DNA from: JAIBJN01 sp963775505
Lineage (GTDB): Bacteria > Actinomycetota > Thermoleophilia > Gaiellales > Gaiellaceae
Direction: 5' to 3'
Length of the DNA: 64,000 nucleotides
Assembly: GCA_963775505.1 (NCBI GenBank)
Contig: CAVZIL010000008.1
Span: forward strand, 248,001 to 312,000
The position numbers were made by a program, and so were the translations under genes. The notes below the pieces were generated by a model that did not search any database, had not been told where the DNA came from, and worked only from the letters and a program-made list of their open reading frames with translations. Positions 8,966 to 16,976 of the stretch are shown in pieces (the first letter of the stretch is position 1; each line of letters opens with the position of its first letter).

Positions 8966-11526
8966 TCGGCGTCGCGCTCAAAGGCCTCCTCGGCCGCAAG
9001 CTGCGCGCGACCCTCACGGGCCTCGCGATCGTCCTCGGCGTCGCAATGGTCAGCGGCAGCCTCATCCTCACCGACACCATCGCGAAGAGCTTCGACGCCA
9101 TCTTCAGCGACTCGTACGAGAACTCAGACATCGTCATCAGCTCCAAGGCGGCGACCTCCACCGACGGCGAGACAGGAGCCGAAGCCCCGGCCTTCTCGGC
9201 CGACGTCCTCGGCACGGTGGAACAGCTCCCGGACGTGGAGGCGGCCGCCGGAGCGGTCGAGGACGAGGCGAGGCTCGCCGACCAGAACGGCGACCTGATC
9301 GGCACCGAGGGCTTCGCCATGAGCGTCGACCCTGCCGGCGACCAGCGCTTCAATCCACTCAACCTCGTCGGCGGCGAGTGGCCACAGGGGGACGAGCAGA
9401 TCGCCATCGACAAGTCGGCCGCGGAGAAGAAGAACCTCGAGGTCGGCGATACGGTGGGCGTCGTCGCGAGACGGTCCGCGTCAGGCGTACCGCATTACCG
9501 GCATCGTGCAGTTTGGCTCCGTCGGACTCCCTCGGCGGCGCCACGATCGCCGTCTTCGACCTCGAGACTGCCCAGCAGCTGTTCGACAAGGTAGGGAAGC
9601 TCGACATGATTCGCCTGGCGGCGAGGGAAGGTGCCTCGACGCCCGAGCTCGTCGGCGAGATCCGACCGCTGCTCCCGGAGACGGCACAGGTGCAGAGCGC
9701 CGCGGAGCAGGCGGCAGCGGATAGCGAGGAAACGCAGGTCGGCGTCGGGTACTTCCGCACCTTCCTGCTGGCCTTCGGCGGAGTCGCGCTTTTCGTGGGC
9801 GCCTTCGTCATCGCCAACACGCTCTCGATCACCGTTGCGCAGCGAGTGCGCGAGCTCGCCACCTTGCGGACGCTCGGCGCCTCCCGGCGGCAGGTGCTCT
9901 GGTCGGTCATCCTCGAGTCGGTCGTCATCGGGCTGATCGCCTCGGTGGTGGGTCTCTTCCTCGGCCTCGGGCTCGCAGTGGGGCTCAACGCGCTCCTGAC
10001 TGCTACCGGCACAGAGCTGCCGGAGAGCGGACTCGTCTTCGCCACTCGCACGATCGTCGTCAGCCTGCTGGTCGGGACGTTGATCGCTCTCCTCGCCAGC
10101 CTGCGCCCGGCGCTGCGGGCGACCCATGTCCCGCCGATCGCCGCCGTGCGCGAGGGCGCTGTGCTGCCCAAGTCGCGCTTTGCGCGCTTCGGGCTCGTGA
10201 CCGCGATCACCGTCGTCGCGCTGGCCGTCGCCCTCCTGGCCTACGGTGTATTCGCGGACGGGCTCGAGACCTCCACCCGCCTGCTGTCGCTCGGCGTCGG
10301 CGTGCTCCTCCTCTTCCTCGGGGTGGCGCTGATCGCGCCGCGGCTCGTTCGCCCGCTCGCGGCCGTACTCGGCGCACCGGGAGCCCGCTTCGGCGGGGCG
10401 GCCGGAAGGCTCGCCCGCGACAACGCAACCCGCAATCCCGGCCGAACGGCCTCGACCGCGGCCGCTCTCATGATCGGCGTCGCGCTGGTCACCCTCGTCG
10501 CCGTTCTGGCGCAGGGGCTCCGCACGTCTTTCACCGACGCCGTGGACGAGCTCTTCGTCGCCGACTATGCGCTGACGCCTTCAGGCGACTTCGGTGCCAT
10601 CAGCGACGACAGCGCGAACGCCGTAGCGCAGGTGGAGGGCGTCACCGTCGTCTCCTCCATCAGAACCGGCACCGGAGAGGCGTTCGGGGAAGAGGTCGGC
10701 GTGAACGGCGTGGAGTCGGACCTCGGCGCAGGTCGTGGACATGAGCTGGGCCAGCGGTTCGGGGGACGTTGCGGCGCACCTGGGCGGCGACGGGGCGTTC
10801 GTCACTGATGACTACGCCGAGGAGCACAACCTCGAGCTCGGCTCGCCGGTCCGGCTGAAGACGCCCACCGGCGACGTCCTCGAGCTCAAGCTCAAGGGCA
10901 TCTTCGCCGAGCCCAAGGGCGGATCGCCGTTCGAGCCCGTCGCGATCTCCACCGCCACGTTCGACAGCGGCTTTCGCCGAGCGCGCGAGCGAGTTCACCT
11001 TCGTGAACATGAGCGGCGGCGCGACGCCTGAGAACTCCGCCAGCCTCGACCGCGCGCTCGGCGCCTACCCCGACGCGAAGGTCGAAACCCGCGACGAGTT
11101 CAAGGACTCCCAGATCGGCGCGCTCAACGACCATCCTCAACGTGCTCTACGCGTTGCTCGGCTTGTCCGTGATCGTGAGCCTGTTCGGGATGGTCAACAC
11201 CCTCGTCCTCTCGGTCTTCGAGCGGACCCGCGAGCTCGGGATGCTTCGCGCGATCGGCATGACGCGGCGGCAGGTCCGACGGATGATCCGGCACGAGAGC
11301 ATCGTCACGGCGCTGATCGGCGCCACGCTCGGTATCGCCGTGGGCATCTTCCTCGCCGCCCTCGTGACCCAGGCGCTCTCCGACGAGGGTCTCGTCGTTC
11401 GCCCTCCCCTTCGGAACACTCGCGGTGTTCGTGCTCGTCGCGATCGCCGCAGGCATGCTCGCGGCCATCTTCCCCGCGCGCCGTGCGTCGCGCCTGAACG
11501 TCCTCGAGGCGCTCCAGTACGAGTGA
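8962..11526 (+). CDS. MacB/FtsX-like ABC permease, multiple frameshifts
   Basis: The permease begins at the ATG overlapping the ATPase stop. It is about 850 residues, with two FtsX units: TM helix 1, a large extracytoplasmic MacB periplasmic-core domain, three helices with ANTLSITVAQRVRELATLR, then a second TM/extracellular unit and a final FtsX block containing VNTLVLSVFERTRELGMLRA and the C-terminal LNVLEALQYE. Six single extra bases (near 9470, 9521, 10722, 10972, 11128 and 11398) split it. Each correction restores the family sequence, so I call one gene. If the breaks are real it is a pseudogene. Substrate is unknown. Confidence 0.8.
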
Positions 11527-11562
11527 ATCGCTCGCCCCTCGAGGGCGGGAAGGAGACTCCAG

Positions 11563-13224
11563 ATGAGCCGGATCAGCTCGCTGCTCGACGTTCCCGAACC
11601 CGCGACGAGCCCTGCAGCACGCTTCAGCCCGAGTGGCCGCCTGGCCGCGGCGGGAACGCTCGTTCTCGGAGCCGGGCTGCAGCTTGCTTCATTCGCCATA
11701 GAACCCGCGAACGACGAGACGATCGACCGGCTGCGCTGGATCGCAGACCACCCGGACCGCGCGAACCTGGCGAAGCTGTGCGACGTGCTCGCGATGCCGT
11801 TTCTGCTCGGCACCGCACTGGTCTACATCCTGCTCTCGAGAAAGCGTTCGCCACGTCTCTCCTACGCGGGTGGAGCTCTCCTCGGCTTCGGCCTGGTCGG
11901 CCTGACGCTCGTGCAAGGCTTCGAGACGCTCCAGTTCGGGCTCGCTCAGGACGGCCGCTTCGTTCTGACGGAGCTTGCGGATGCGATCGACGACGCCACT
12001 ATCCCGCCCGCGATCGCCATGATCGTCCTGCTTCTAGTAGGCGGGTTCTTCGGCCTGCTCACGATGGCCGCCGCCCTGTGGCGCTCCCGCGCCGTCCCAC
12101 GCGGTGCCGTCCTCCTCATTCCGGCGTTTGTCCTCGTCGACTTCATCCTGCAGCAGGGCCTCGCCGGCCACGTGATCCAGTTCGTCGCGGCGTGCTGGAT
12201 CGCCTGGGCGGTGTTTCGCGCGGGGCGAACAGCACCGCGACCTGACTCCCGGGCTCGGTTTGTGATACCGGCGCTGTTGGTGATCGTCGCCGTTCTTGGC
12301 GGCGCGTGCGGAGGGAAAGACGACGAAGCGGAGCCGGGCAGGCCGAGCGAACCGGGCGATTCCTTTCCCGGTACCGCTGACTACTCGATTTCCACCGCGA
12401 AGCTGGACATCGAGCTTGCATGCAACGGTGGCAAGGAGGAACTCAGCGGCGAAGGGGAAAACGACCCGGTTCTCCTCGTACACGGGACAACCGTCACCCG
12501 CGAGCAGAACTGGGGATGGAACTACTGGGACGCGCTTCCGGGCCTCGGCTACGAGGTCTGCTGGGTGCAGCTGCCCGATCTCGCCTTCGGCGACATCCAG
12601 ACCGCCTCGGAATACGTGGCGCGGGCGGTGGAGGTGATGCACGAAAGGACCGGGGAGAGCATCGACGTAATAGGACACAGCCAGGGCGGACTCGAGGCGC
12701 GCTGGGTGGTCAAGTGGTTCCCGGCGGGCGCCTTCGTCGATGACTACATCGCCTTGGCGACGCCGAACCACGGGTCATCCGTGTTCGACAAGGCCCCGGC
12801 GCGCCGCGAGGTCGAGGCCGGCTGGCAGATGCGCACGGATTCGAACTTCCTGGCCGCCCTGAACCGCGGTGACGAGACTCCAGGCCCGATCGACTACACC
12901 AGCATCTACTCGAAGACCGACGAGCTCATTCAGCCGGTCGGCACTCAGGACGTCGAGGGAGGGACCAACATCCTGCTGCAGGATCTCTGTCCGGGCCGTC
13001 GCGTCGACCACGGGGCGCTCGCGAGCGACGACGTCACATACAGGCTCGTGATCGACGCACTCACCAACACGGGCACGGCAAATCAGGACAGGGCCAAGGT
13101 GAACTGCGCCCGGGATGCCTTCCCAGGCGTAGGAAAGCCTCCTCCGTTCGGACCGCCCCCGAAAGGGACCGACCCGCACTTCGCGGATCACGAGCCGCCG
13201 CTGGAGCCTTACGCCCGTGGTTGA
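11563..13224 (+). CDS. Fusion: six-helix membrane domain plus lipase (alpha/beta hydrolase)
   Basis: This 553-residue frame starts at an ATG with AAGGAG upstream. Residues 1-225 are membrane-embedded (about six helices) and resemble the DUF4386-like protein at 63134. From about residue 234 a second signal appears: VIPALLVIVAVLGGACGG, which is a lipobox. It leads into an extracellular lipase domain with oxyanion HGTTVT, nucleophile elbow GHSQGG, an Asp in SKTDELIQP and a His in RRVDHG. It could be a true fusion, or two genes joined in frame, with the lipoprotein lipase starting at the GTG at 12262. It is the one intact gene in the island cargo. Confidence 0.7.
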   Translation: MSRISSLLDVPEPATSPAARFSPSGRLAAAGTLVLGAGLQLASFAIEPANDETIDRLRWIADHPDRANLAKLCDVLAMPFLLGTALVYILLSRKRSPRLSYAGGALLGFGLVGLTLVQGFETLQFGLAQDGRFVLTELADAIDDATIPPAIAMIVLLLVGGFFGLLTMAAALWRSRAVPRGAVLLIPAFVLVDFILQQGLAGHVIQFVAACWIAWAVFRAGRTAPRPDSRARFVIPALLVIVAVLGGACGGKDDEAEPGRPSEPGDSFPGTADYSISTAKLDIELACNGGKEELSGEGENDPVLLVHGTTVTREQNWGWNYWDALPGLGYEVCWVQLPDLAFGDIQTASEYVARAVEVMHERTGESIDVIGHSQGGLEARWVVKWFPAGAFVDDYIALATPNHGSSVFDKAPARREVEAGWQMRTDSNFLAALNRGDETPGPIDYTSIYSKTDELIQPVGTQDVEGGTNILLQDLCPGRRVDHGALASDDVTYRLVIDALTNTGTANQDRAKVNCARDAFPGVGKPPPFGPPPKGTDPHFADHEPPLEPYARG

Positions 13225-13237
13225 CGCCGGGACGCGA

Positions 13238-13300
13238 TGGAGGCGGCGGGAATCGAACCCGCGTCCGAAGCCGCTCAATGCCTTACCGCGCGACGCAATC
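13238..13300 (-). ncRNA. ssrA: tmRNA (ssrA) 3'-end fragment
   Basis: Read on the minus strand, the segment ends with the tmRNA tRNA-like T-arm and acceptor: CTTCGGACGCGGGTTCGATT followed by CCCGCCGCCTCCA. A complete tmRNA needs about 350 nt upstream, but tRNA-Ser(CGA) begins about 110 nt away and no 5' half or tag reading frame is present, so this is a fragment. tmRNA 3' ends are common integration sites, so it may be an att remnant carried at the right end of the island. The homology is recognised by eye; the upstream limit of 13300 is approximate. Confidence 0.6.
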
Positions 13301-13348
13301 TTGCTGACAGCGAGAAATCGCTTAGGTGAGTGGTTTTCTCCTTCGAGG

Positions 13349-13437
13349 CGGAGGGGGAGGGATTCGAACCCTCGATCCGCCTAACGACGGATAACGGTTT
13401 TCGAGACCGCCGCATTCGTCCGCTCTGCCACCCCTCC
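13349..13437 (-). tRNA. tRNA-Ser(CGA)
   Basis: An 89-nt class II tRNA. The acceptor GGAGGGG pairs with CCCCTCC. The anticodon arm GGTCTCGAAAACC carries CGA, a long variable arm follows, and the T-arm is GAGGGTTCGAATCCCTC. It decodes UCG. Its 3' half is duplicated at 4685-4729, making it the likely integration target of the adjacent island. CCA is not encoded. Confidence 0.95.
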
Positions 13438-13466
13438 GACGGGTCTGGTGCGAGCGATCTGCGGAG

Positions 13467-13557
13467 CGGAGAAGGAGGGATTCGAACCCTCGAGGGAGGT
13501 AATCACCCCCCTAACGCCTTAGCAGGGCGCCGCCTTCAGCCACTCGGCCACTTCTCC
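13467..13557 (-). tRNA. tRNA-Ser(GCT)
   Basis: A 91-nt class II tRNA with acceptor GGAGAAG/CTTCTCC, anticodon arm GCGCCCTGCTAAGGCG (anticodon GCT, codons AGC/AGU), a long variable arm and T-arm GAGGGTTCGAATCCCTC. It lies 29 bp upstream of tRNA-Ser(CGA) on the same strand, probably in the same transcript. The 215 bp from here to the polymerase gene contain nothing recognisable. Confidence 0.95.
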
Positions 13558-13772
13558 GTGCCGGGCCATGGTACCAGCGTCCCTGCTCGGATCCATCTGC
13601 CCCAGACGCGACGAAGCCCGTCTCGGTGGGTTGGAGCCGCATTACCGAAACGGGCATTCGCCAGACGCCGGGGGATATGTGAGGGGAGCCGGCACCCACC
13701 ATCATGACCGGAGACGGCCGGAGCGCCGTCCCCTCGAAGGGGGATTCGCCGCGTGTGCTCAACTAGGGCCAG

Positions 13773-14682
13773 ATGCGCATCGGCCGGCGCGACGTCGTGC
13801 TCACGAACCTCGAGAAGGTCTACTTCCCCGGGCCGGGACTGACGAAGGGCGACCTCGTCTCGTACTACCTCGACCTGGCGCCGTGCGTGCTCAACCACGT
13901 CCAACGCCGGCCCATGCAGATGAAGCGCTACCCGCACGGCGTCGAGGGCGAGTTCTTCTACCAGAAGCGCGTTCCTGAGCCGCACCCGGACTGGCTCGAG
14001 ACAGTCCATGTCCTCTTCGGGCGGAGCGGGCGCACCGCCGACTTCCCCGTCGTCACCGACGCGGCGAGCCTCGCCTGGATCGTCAATCTCGGCTGCATCG
14101 AGCTGCACACGTGGCACGCCCGGATCACGGACGTCGAGCGGCCCGACTACCTTCTCATCGACCTCGACCCGAGCGAGGGCAACCCGTGGGAGCTCGTCCC
14201 CGAGATCGCCGTGGTGGTGAAGGAGGTCATGGACGAGCTCGGGCTCGCCAGCTTCCCCAAGACGTCCGGCGCAACGGGCTTCCACATCGTCGCGCCGATC
14301 AAGCCCGAGCTCCGCTTCCCCGAGGTGCGGCGCTTCGCCAAGGCGCTGGCCCAGGAGGTCGAGCGCCGCATCGGCGACCAGGACGTCGCCACGACGACGT
14401 GGAAGGTGGCCGACCGCCGCGGCGTCTTCGTCGACTTCGGCCAGAACGCCAGGGACCGGACGATCGCGTCCGCCTACTCGATTCGCCCGACGCCGGATGC
14501 CCGCGCCTCGGCGCCCCTGCGCTGGGACGAGGTGCCGGGCGTCGACCCCACGGCGTTCACGATGCAGACCATGCGCGCCCGGCGTCGCCGAGGTCGGCGA
14601 CCTCACCAAGGGCATGTGGCGGCGGAAGGTCAGCCTCGCGAGCCGCTTCGAGCAGCTCGGCCTAGAAGCCCCGGAACCGTAG
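13773..14682 (+). CDS. LigD-type primase-polymerase domain protein (NHEJ), one frameshift
   Basis: A stand-alone LigD polymerase (PolDom, archaeo-eukaryotic primase fold) of about 302 residues. It begins MRIGRRDVVLTNLEKVYFP and carries the catalytic DLDP motif in YLLIDLDPSEGNPW, KTSGATGFHIVAPI and, late, VFVDFGQNARDRTIASAYS. One extra base near 14580 shifts the last 35 residues; correction gives the end RFEQLGLEAPEP. The enzyme adds nucleotides, preferably ribonucleotides, at double-strand break ends during non-homologous end joining. It faces the ligase gene convergently, with ends overlapping by about 50 bp. No Ku gene is in the window. Confidence 0.85.
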
Positions 14683-15673
14683 GGTCGCCCTTCTTCGGGC
14701 GCGGGCGGACCTGGGAGACCGTGCACTCCTCCGGGTCCTTGTCGGGACGGAAGCGGAGGAAGCGGGAGTTGTGGCGGAAGCGGCCCTTCTGCCACTTGTC
14801 GTAGCGGACCTCGACGACGAGCTCGGGCGGCACCGGGCTCCACTCGAGGTCGGCCTTCGGCTTCCAGCGGCTCGGGGCCCCGCGCGGCCTCCGCTCCGGG
14901 TTCGGGCCGAGCAGGGGCTCGACCCGCTCGAGGATCTCCGCGCGCTTCTTCCCGCTGGCCGGCGCCGACCCGACCGGGCGCAGCTCGCCCTTCTCGTAGA
15001 GGCCGAGGAAAAGGCTGGCGATGCCGGTGCCCTTCTCGCTCCACGTCACGCCCATGACGACGCAGTCGGCAGTCTTCTCGCCTTTGACCTTCTGCACCGC
15101 CTCGCGCGAGCCCGGCAGGTACGGCTGGCCGAGGCGCTTGGCGATGACGCCGTCGAACCCGGCCACCTCGAGGCGCTCGAGCCAGCGGGCGGCCTCCTTC
15201 CTGTCGCGCGTCGAGGGCGAGACGTCGAATGGCAGCGTCTCCACCTTCGCCCGGCGCTCCTCGAAGGACCTCCCGTGAAAGTCCTCGCCGTCCCAGAGAA
15301 GGACGTCGAAGCAGACGAATTGCGCCGGGATCTCCGCCGAGAGCTTCGTCACCCGGCTCTCGGCGGGGTGGAGGCGCATCTGCAGAGCGTCGAAGTCGAG
15401 CGCCCCGTCGCGCACGACGACGATCTCGCCGTCGACCGCGGAACGTGGCGGCAGGAGCTCCCCGAGCGCCGCCAGCTCGGGGAAGTAGCGGAGGAGCGGA
15501 CGGGCGTTCCGGCTCCAGAGGTGGAAGTCGCCGTCGAGGTTCTCGGCGATGCCGCGGAACCCGTCCCACTTGGGCTCGAACTGCCAGCCCTCGCCCTCGG
15601 GCAGCGTGTCGACGAGCTCCGCCTCCATGGGGGGAAAAGGAAGTTTCCTGGAAGGCGCAACCTCGACGGCCAT
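14630..15673 (-). CDS. ATP-dependent DNA ligase (LigD/LigC-type)
   Basis: The 347-residue protein has the adenylation motif EPKWDGFRG with nucleophile Lys35, motif III region FVCFDVLLWDG, motif IV FDGVIAKRLGQPY, motif V AVQKVKGEKTADCVVMGV and an OB-fold ending in EVRYDKWQKGRFRHNSRFLR. This is the short ligase typical of bacterial end joining or base-excision repair. The C-terminal tail after TVSQVRPRPKK is Arg/Gly-rich and runs antisense over the end of the polymerase gene, so the true stop may be earlier. It is split from, but next to, the polymerase, where many actinobacteria fuse both in LigD. Confidence 0.85.
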   Translation of the reverse strand: MAVEVAPSRKLPFPPMEAELVDTLPEGEGWQFEPKWDGFRGIAENLDGDFHLWSRNARPLLRYFPELAALGELLPPRSAVDGEIVVVRDGALDFDALQMRLHPAESRVTKLSAEIPAQFVCFDVLLWDGEDFHGRSFEERRAKVETLPFDVSPSTRDRKEAARWLERLEVAGFDGVIAKRLGQPYLPGSREAVQKVKGEKTADCVVMGVTWSEKGTGIASLFLGLYEKGELRPVGSAPASGKKRAEILERVEPLLGPNPERRPRGAPSRWKPKADLEWSPVPPELVVEVRYDKWQKGRFRHNSRFLRFRPDKDPEECTVSQVRPRPKKGDPTVPGLLGRAARSGSRG

Positions 15674-15696
15674 CTCGCGCGTCTAACGGTAACGAC

Positions 15697-16929
15697 ATGC
15701 GACGCGTGGTGATCACGGGTATGGGCGCCGTCACGCCTCTGGGGAACGACCTGCGCACGACCTGGTCGCGCCTCCTTGCGGGCGAGAGCGGCGTCGACCG
15801 CATTCAGGCGTTCGACCCGAGCGCGTTCCCGGTGCAGATCGCGGCCGAGGTGAAGGACGACTACGACGCGACCGGCGCCGTGCACCCGAAAGAGCTGCGG
15901 AAGCTCGACCGCAACGTGCTCTTCGCGCTCAGCGCGGCGAAGGAAGCGCTGGGAGACGCCGGCCTCAACGGCTTCGACCCCGAGCGTGTCGGCGTCGTCG
16001 TCGGCAACTGCATCGGCGGGTTCAACGAGCTCATGCGCCAGTACGACGTGCTGCGAGACCGAGGGCCCGACCGGGTCTCGCCGACGTTCCTCGCCAACGT
16101 GCTGGTCGACTCCGCGAGCGGCCAGATCGCCATCGAGCAGGGGCTCCGCGGCCCGAACTACGCCGTCGTCTCGGCCTGTGCCACCGGCTCGCACGCGATC
16201 GGCGAGGCGGCGGAGCTGGTCCGACACGGTGACGCGGACGCGATCGTCGCCGGCGGCACGGAGGGGTGCATCCACCCGCTGATCCTCGCCGGGTTCTGCA
16301 TGATGCGCGGGCTCGCCATCGGCAACGGCGACCCGCCGCGCGCAGCGCGTCCGTTCGACGCGACCCGCGAGGGCTTCGTCATGGGCGAGGGTGCCGCGGT
16401 CATGGTCCTGGAGGAGCTCGAGGCGGCGCGGGCGCGGGGCGCCACGATCTACGCGGAGGTACTGGGCTACGGGGCATCCAACGATGCCCACCACATGCTC
16501 CAGCCGGACCCGGAGTCGGGCGGGGTCGTGGCGATGATGCGGGCCGCGTTCCAGCGCGCGGGCGTCTCGCCCGATCAGGTCGACTACATCAACGCGCACG
16601 GGACGGGGACACCGCTGGGCGACCTCGCCGAGACGCAGGCGATCAAGGAGGTCTTCGGCGACCACGCCTACGACCTCGCGATCTCGTCCACGAAGTCGAT
16701 GCTCGGGCACATGTTCGGCGCGGCCGGGGCGATCGAGGCCGTGGCGTGCGCCCTCGCCATCCACGAGGGGACGATCCCGCCGACGATCAACTACGAGCAC
16801 CCCGATCCGGAGCTCGACCTCGACTACGTCCCCAACGAGGCCCGTACTGCCGAGGTTCGCGTGGCGCTCTCGAACGCGATGGGCCTGGGCGGCCACAACG
16901 GCTGCGTCCTCCTCGGCCGGGTGGATTAG
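15697..16929 (+). CDS. fabF: 3-oxoacyl-ACP synthase II
   Basis: A 410-residue condensing enzyme with the full Cys-His-His triad: Cys161 in VVSACATGSHAIGEA, His301 in NAHGTGTPLGD and His338 in KSMLGHMFGAAG. It elongates acyl-ACP with malonyl-ACP in type II fatty acid synthesis. The start MRRVVITGMGAVTPLG is the normal family N-terminus. No other fab gene or acyl carrier protein lies beside it. The ligase gene is divergent only 23 bp upstream, so their promoters must overlap. Confidence 0.92.
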   Translation: MRRVVITGMGAVTPLGNDLRTTWSRLLAGESGVDRIQAFDPSAFPVQIAAEVKDDYDATGAVHPKELRKLDRNVLFALSAAKEALGDAGLNGFDPERVGVVVGNCIGGFNELMRQYDVLRDRGPDRVSPTFLANVLVDSASGQIAIEQGLRGPNYAVVSACATGSHAIGEAAELVRHGDADAIVAGGTEGCIHPLILAGFCMMRGLAIGNGDPPRAARPFDATREGFVMGEGAAVMVLEELEAARARGATIYAEVLGYGASNDAHHMLQPDPESGGVVAMMRAAFQRAGVSPDQVDYINAHGTGTPLGDLAETQAIKEVFGDHAYDLAISSTKSMLGHMFGAAGAIEAVACALAIHEGTIPPTINYEHPDPELDLDYVPNEARTAEVRVALSNAMGLGGHNGCVLLGRVD

Positions 16930-16976
16930 CGCCTGCCTCGTCCCTTTTGCTCAAGAGGTTTCAGGATTCTGCCGAG

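Larger units (their letters stand above)
4685..13437. mobile_element. Putative tRNA-Ser(CGA)-associated integrated element (genomic island)
   Basis: The region lies between a direct duplicate of the tRNA-Ser(CGA) 3' half (4685-4729) and the intact tRNA (13349-13437), on the tRNA's 3' side as expected for site-specific integration. Cargo: a NarL-type response regulator, two DesK-type histidine kinases, a MacB-like ABC transporter, a membrane-lipase fusion and a tmRNA 3' fragment. No integrase, excisionase or transposase is recognisable, so it would be a remnant or need a helper. It also holds more than half of the single-base frameshifts in the window. The boundaries are seen directly; the mobile origin is inferred. 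Confidence 0.6.

Noticed and set aside
13238..13348. A complete or circularly permuted tmRNA.
   Set aside because: Only the 3' acceptor/T-arm part is present; there is no tag reading frame or 5' half on either side before other genes begin.
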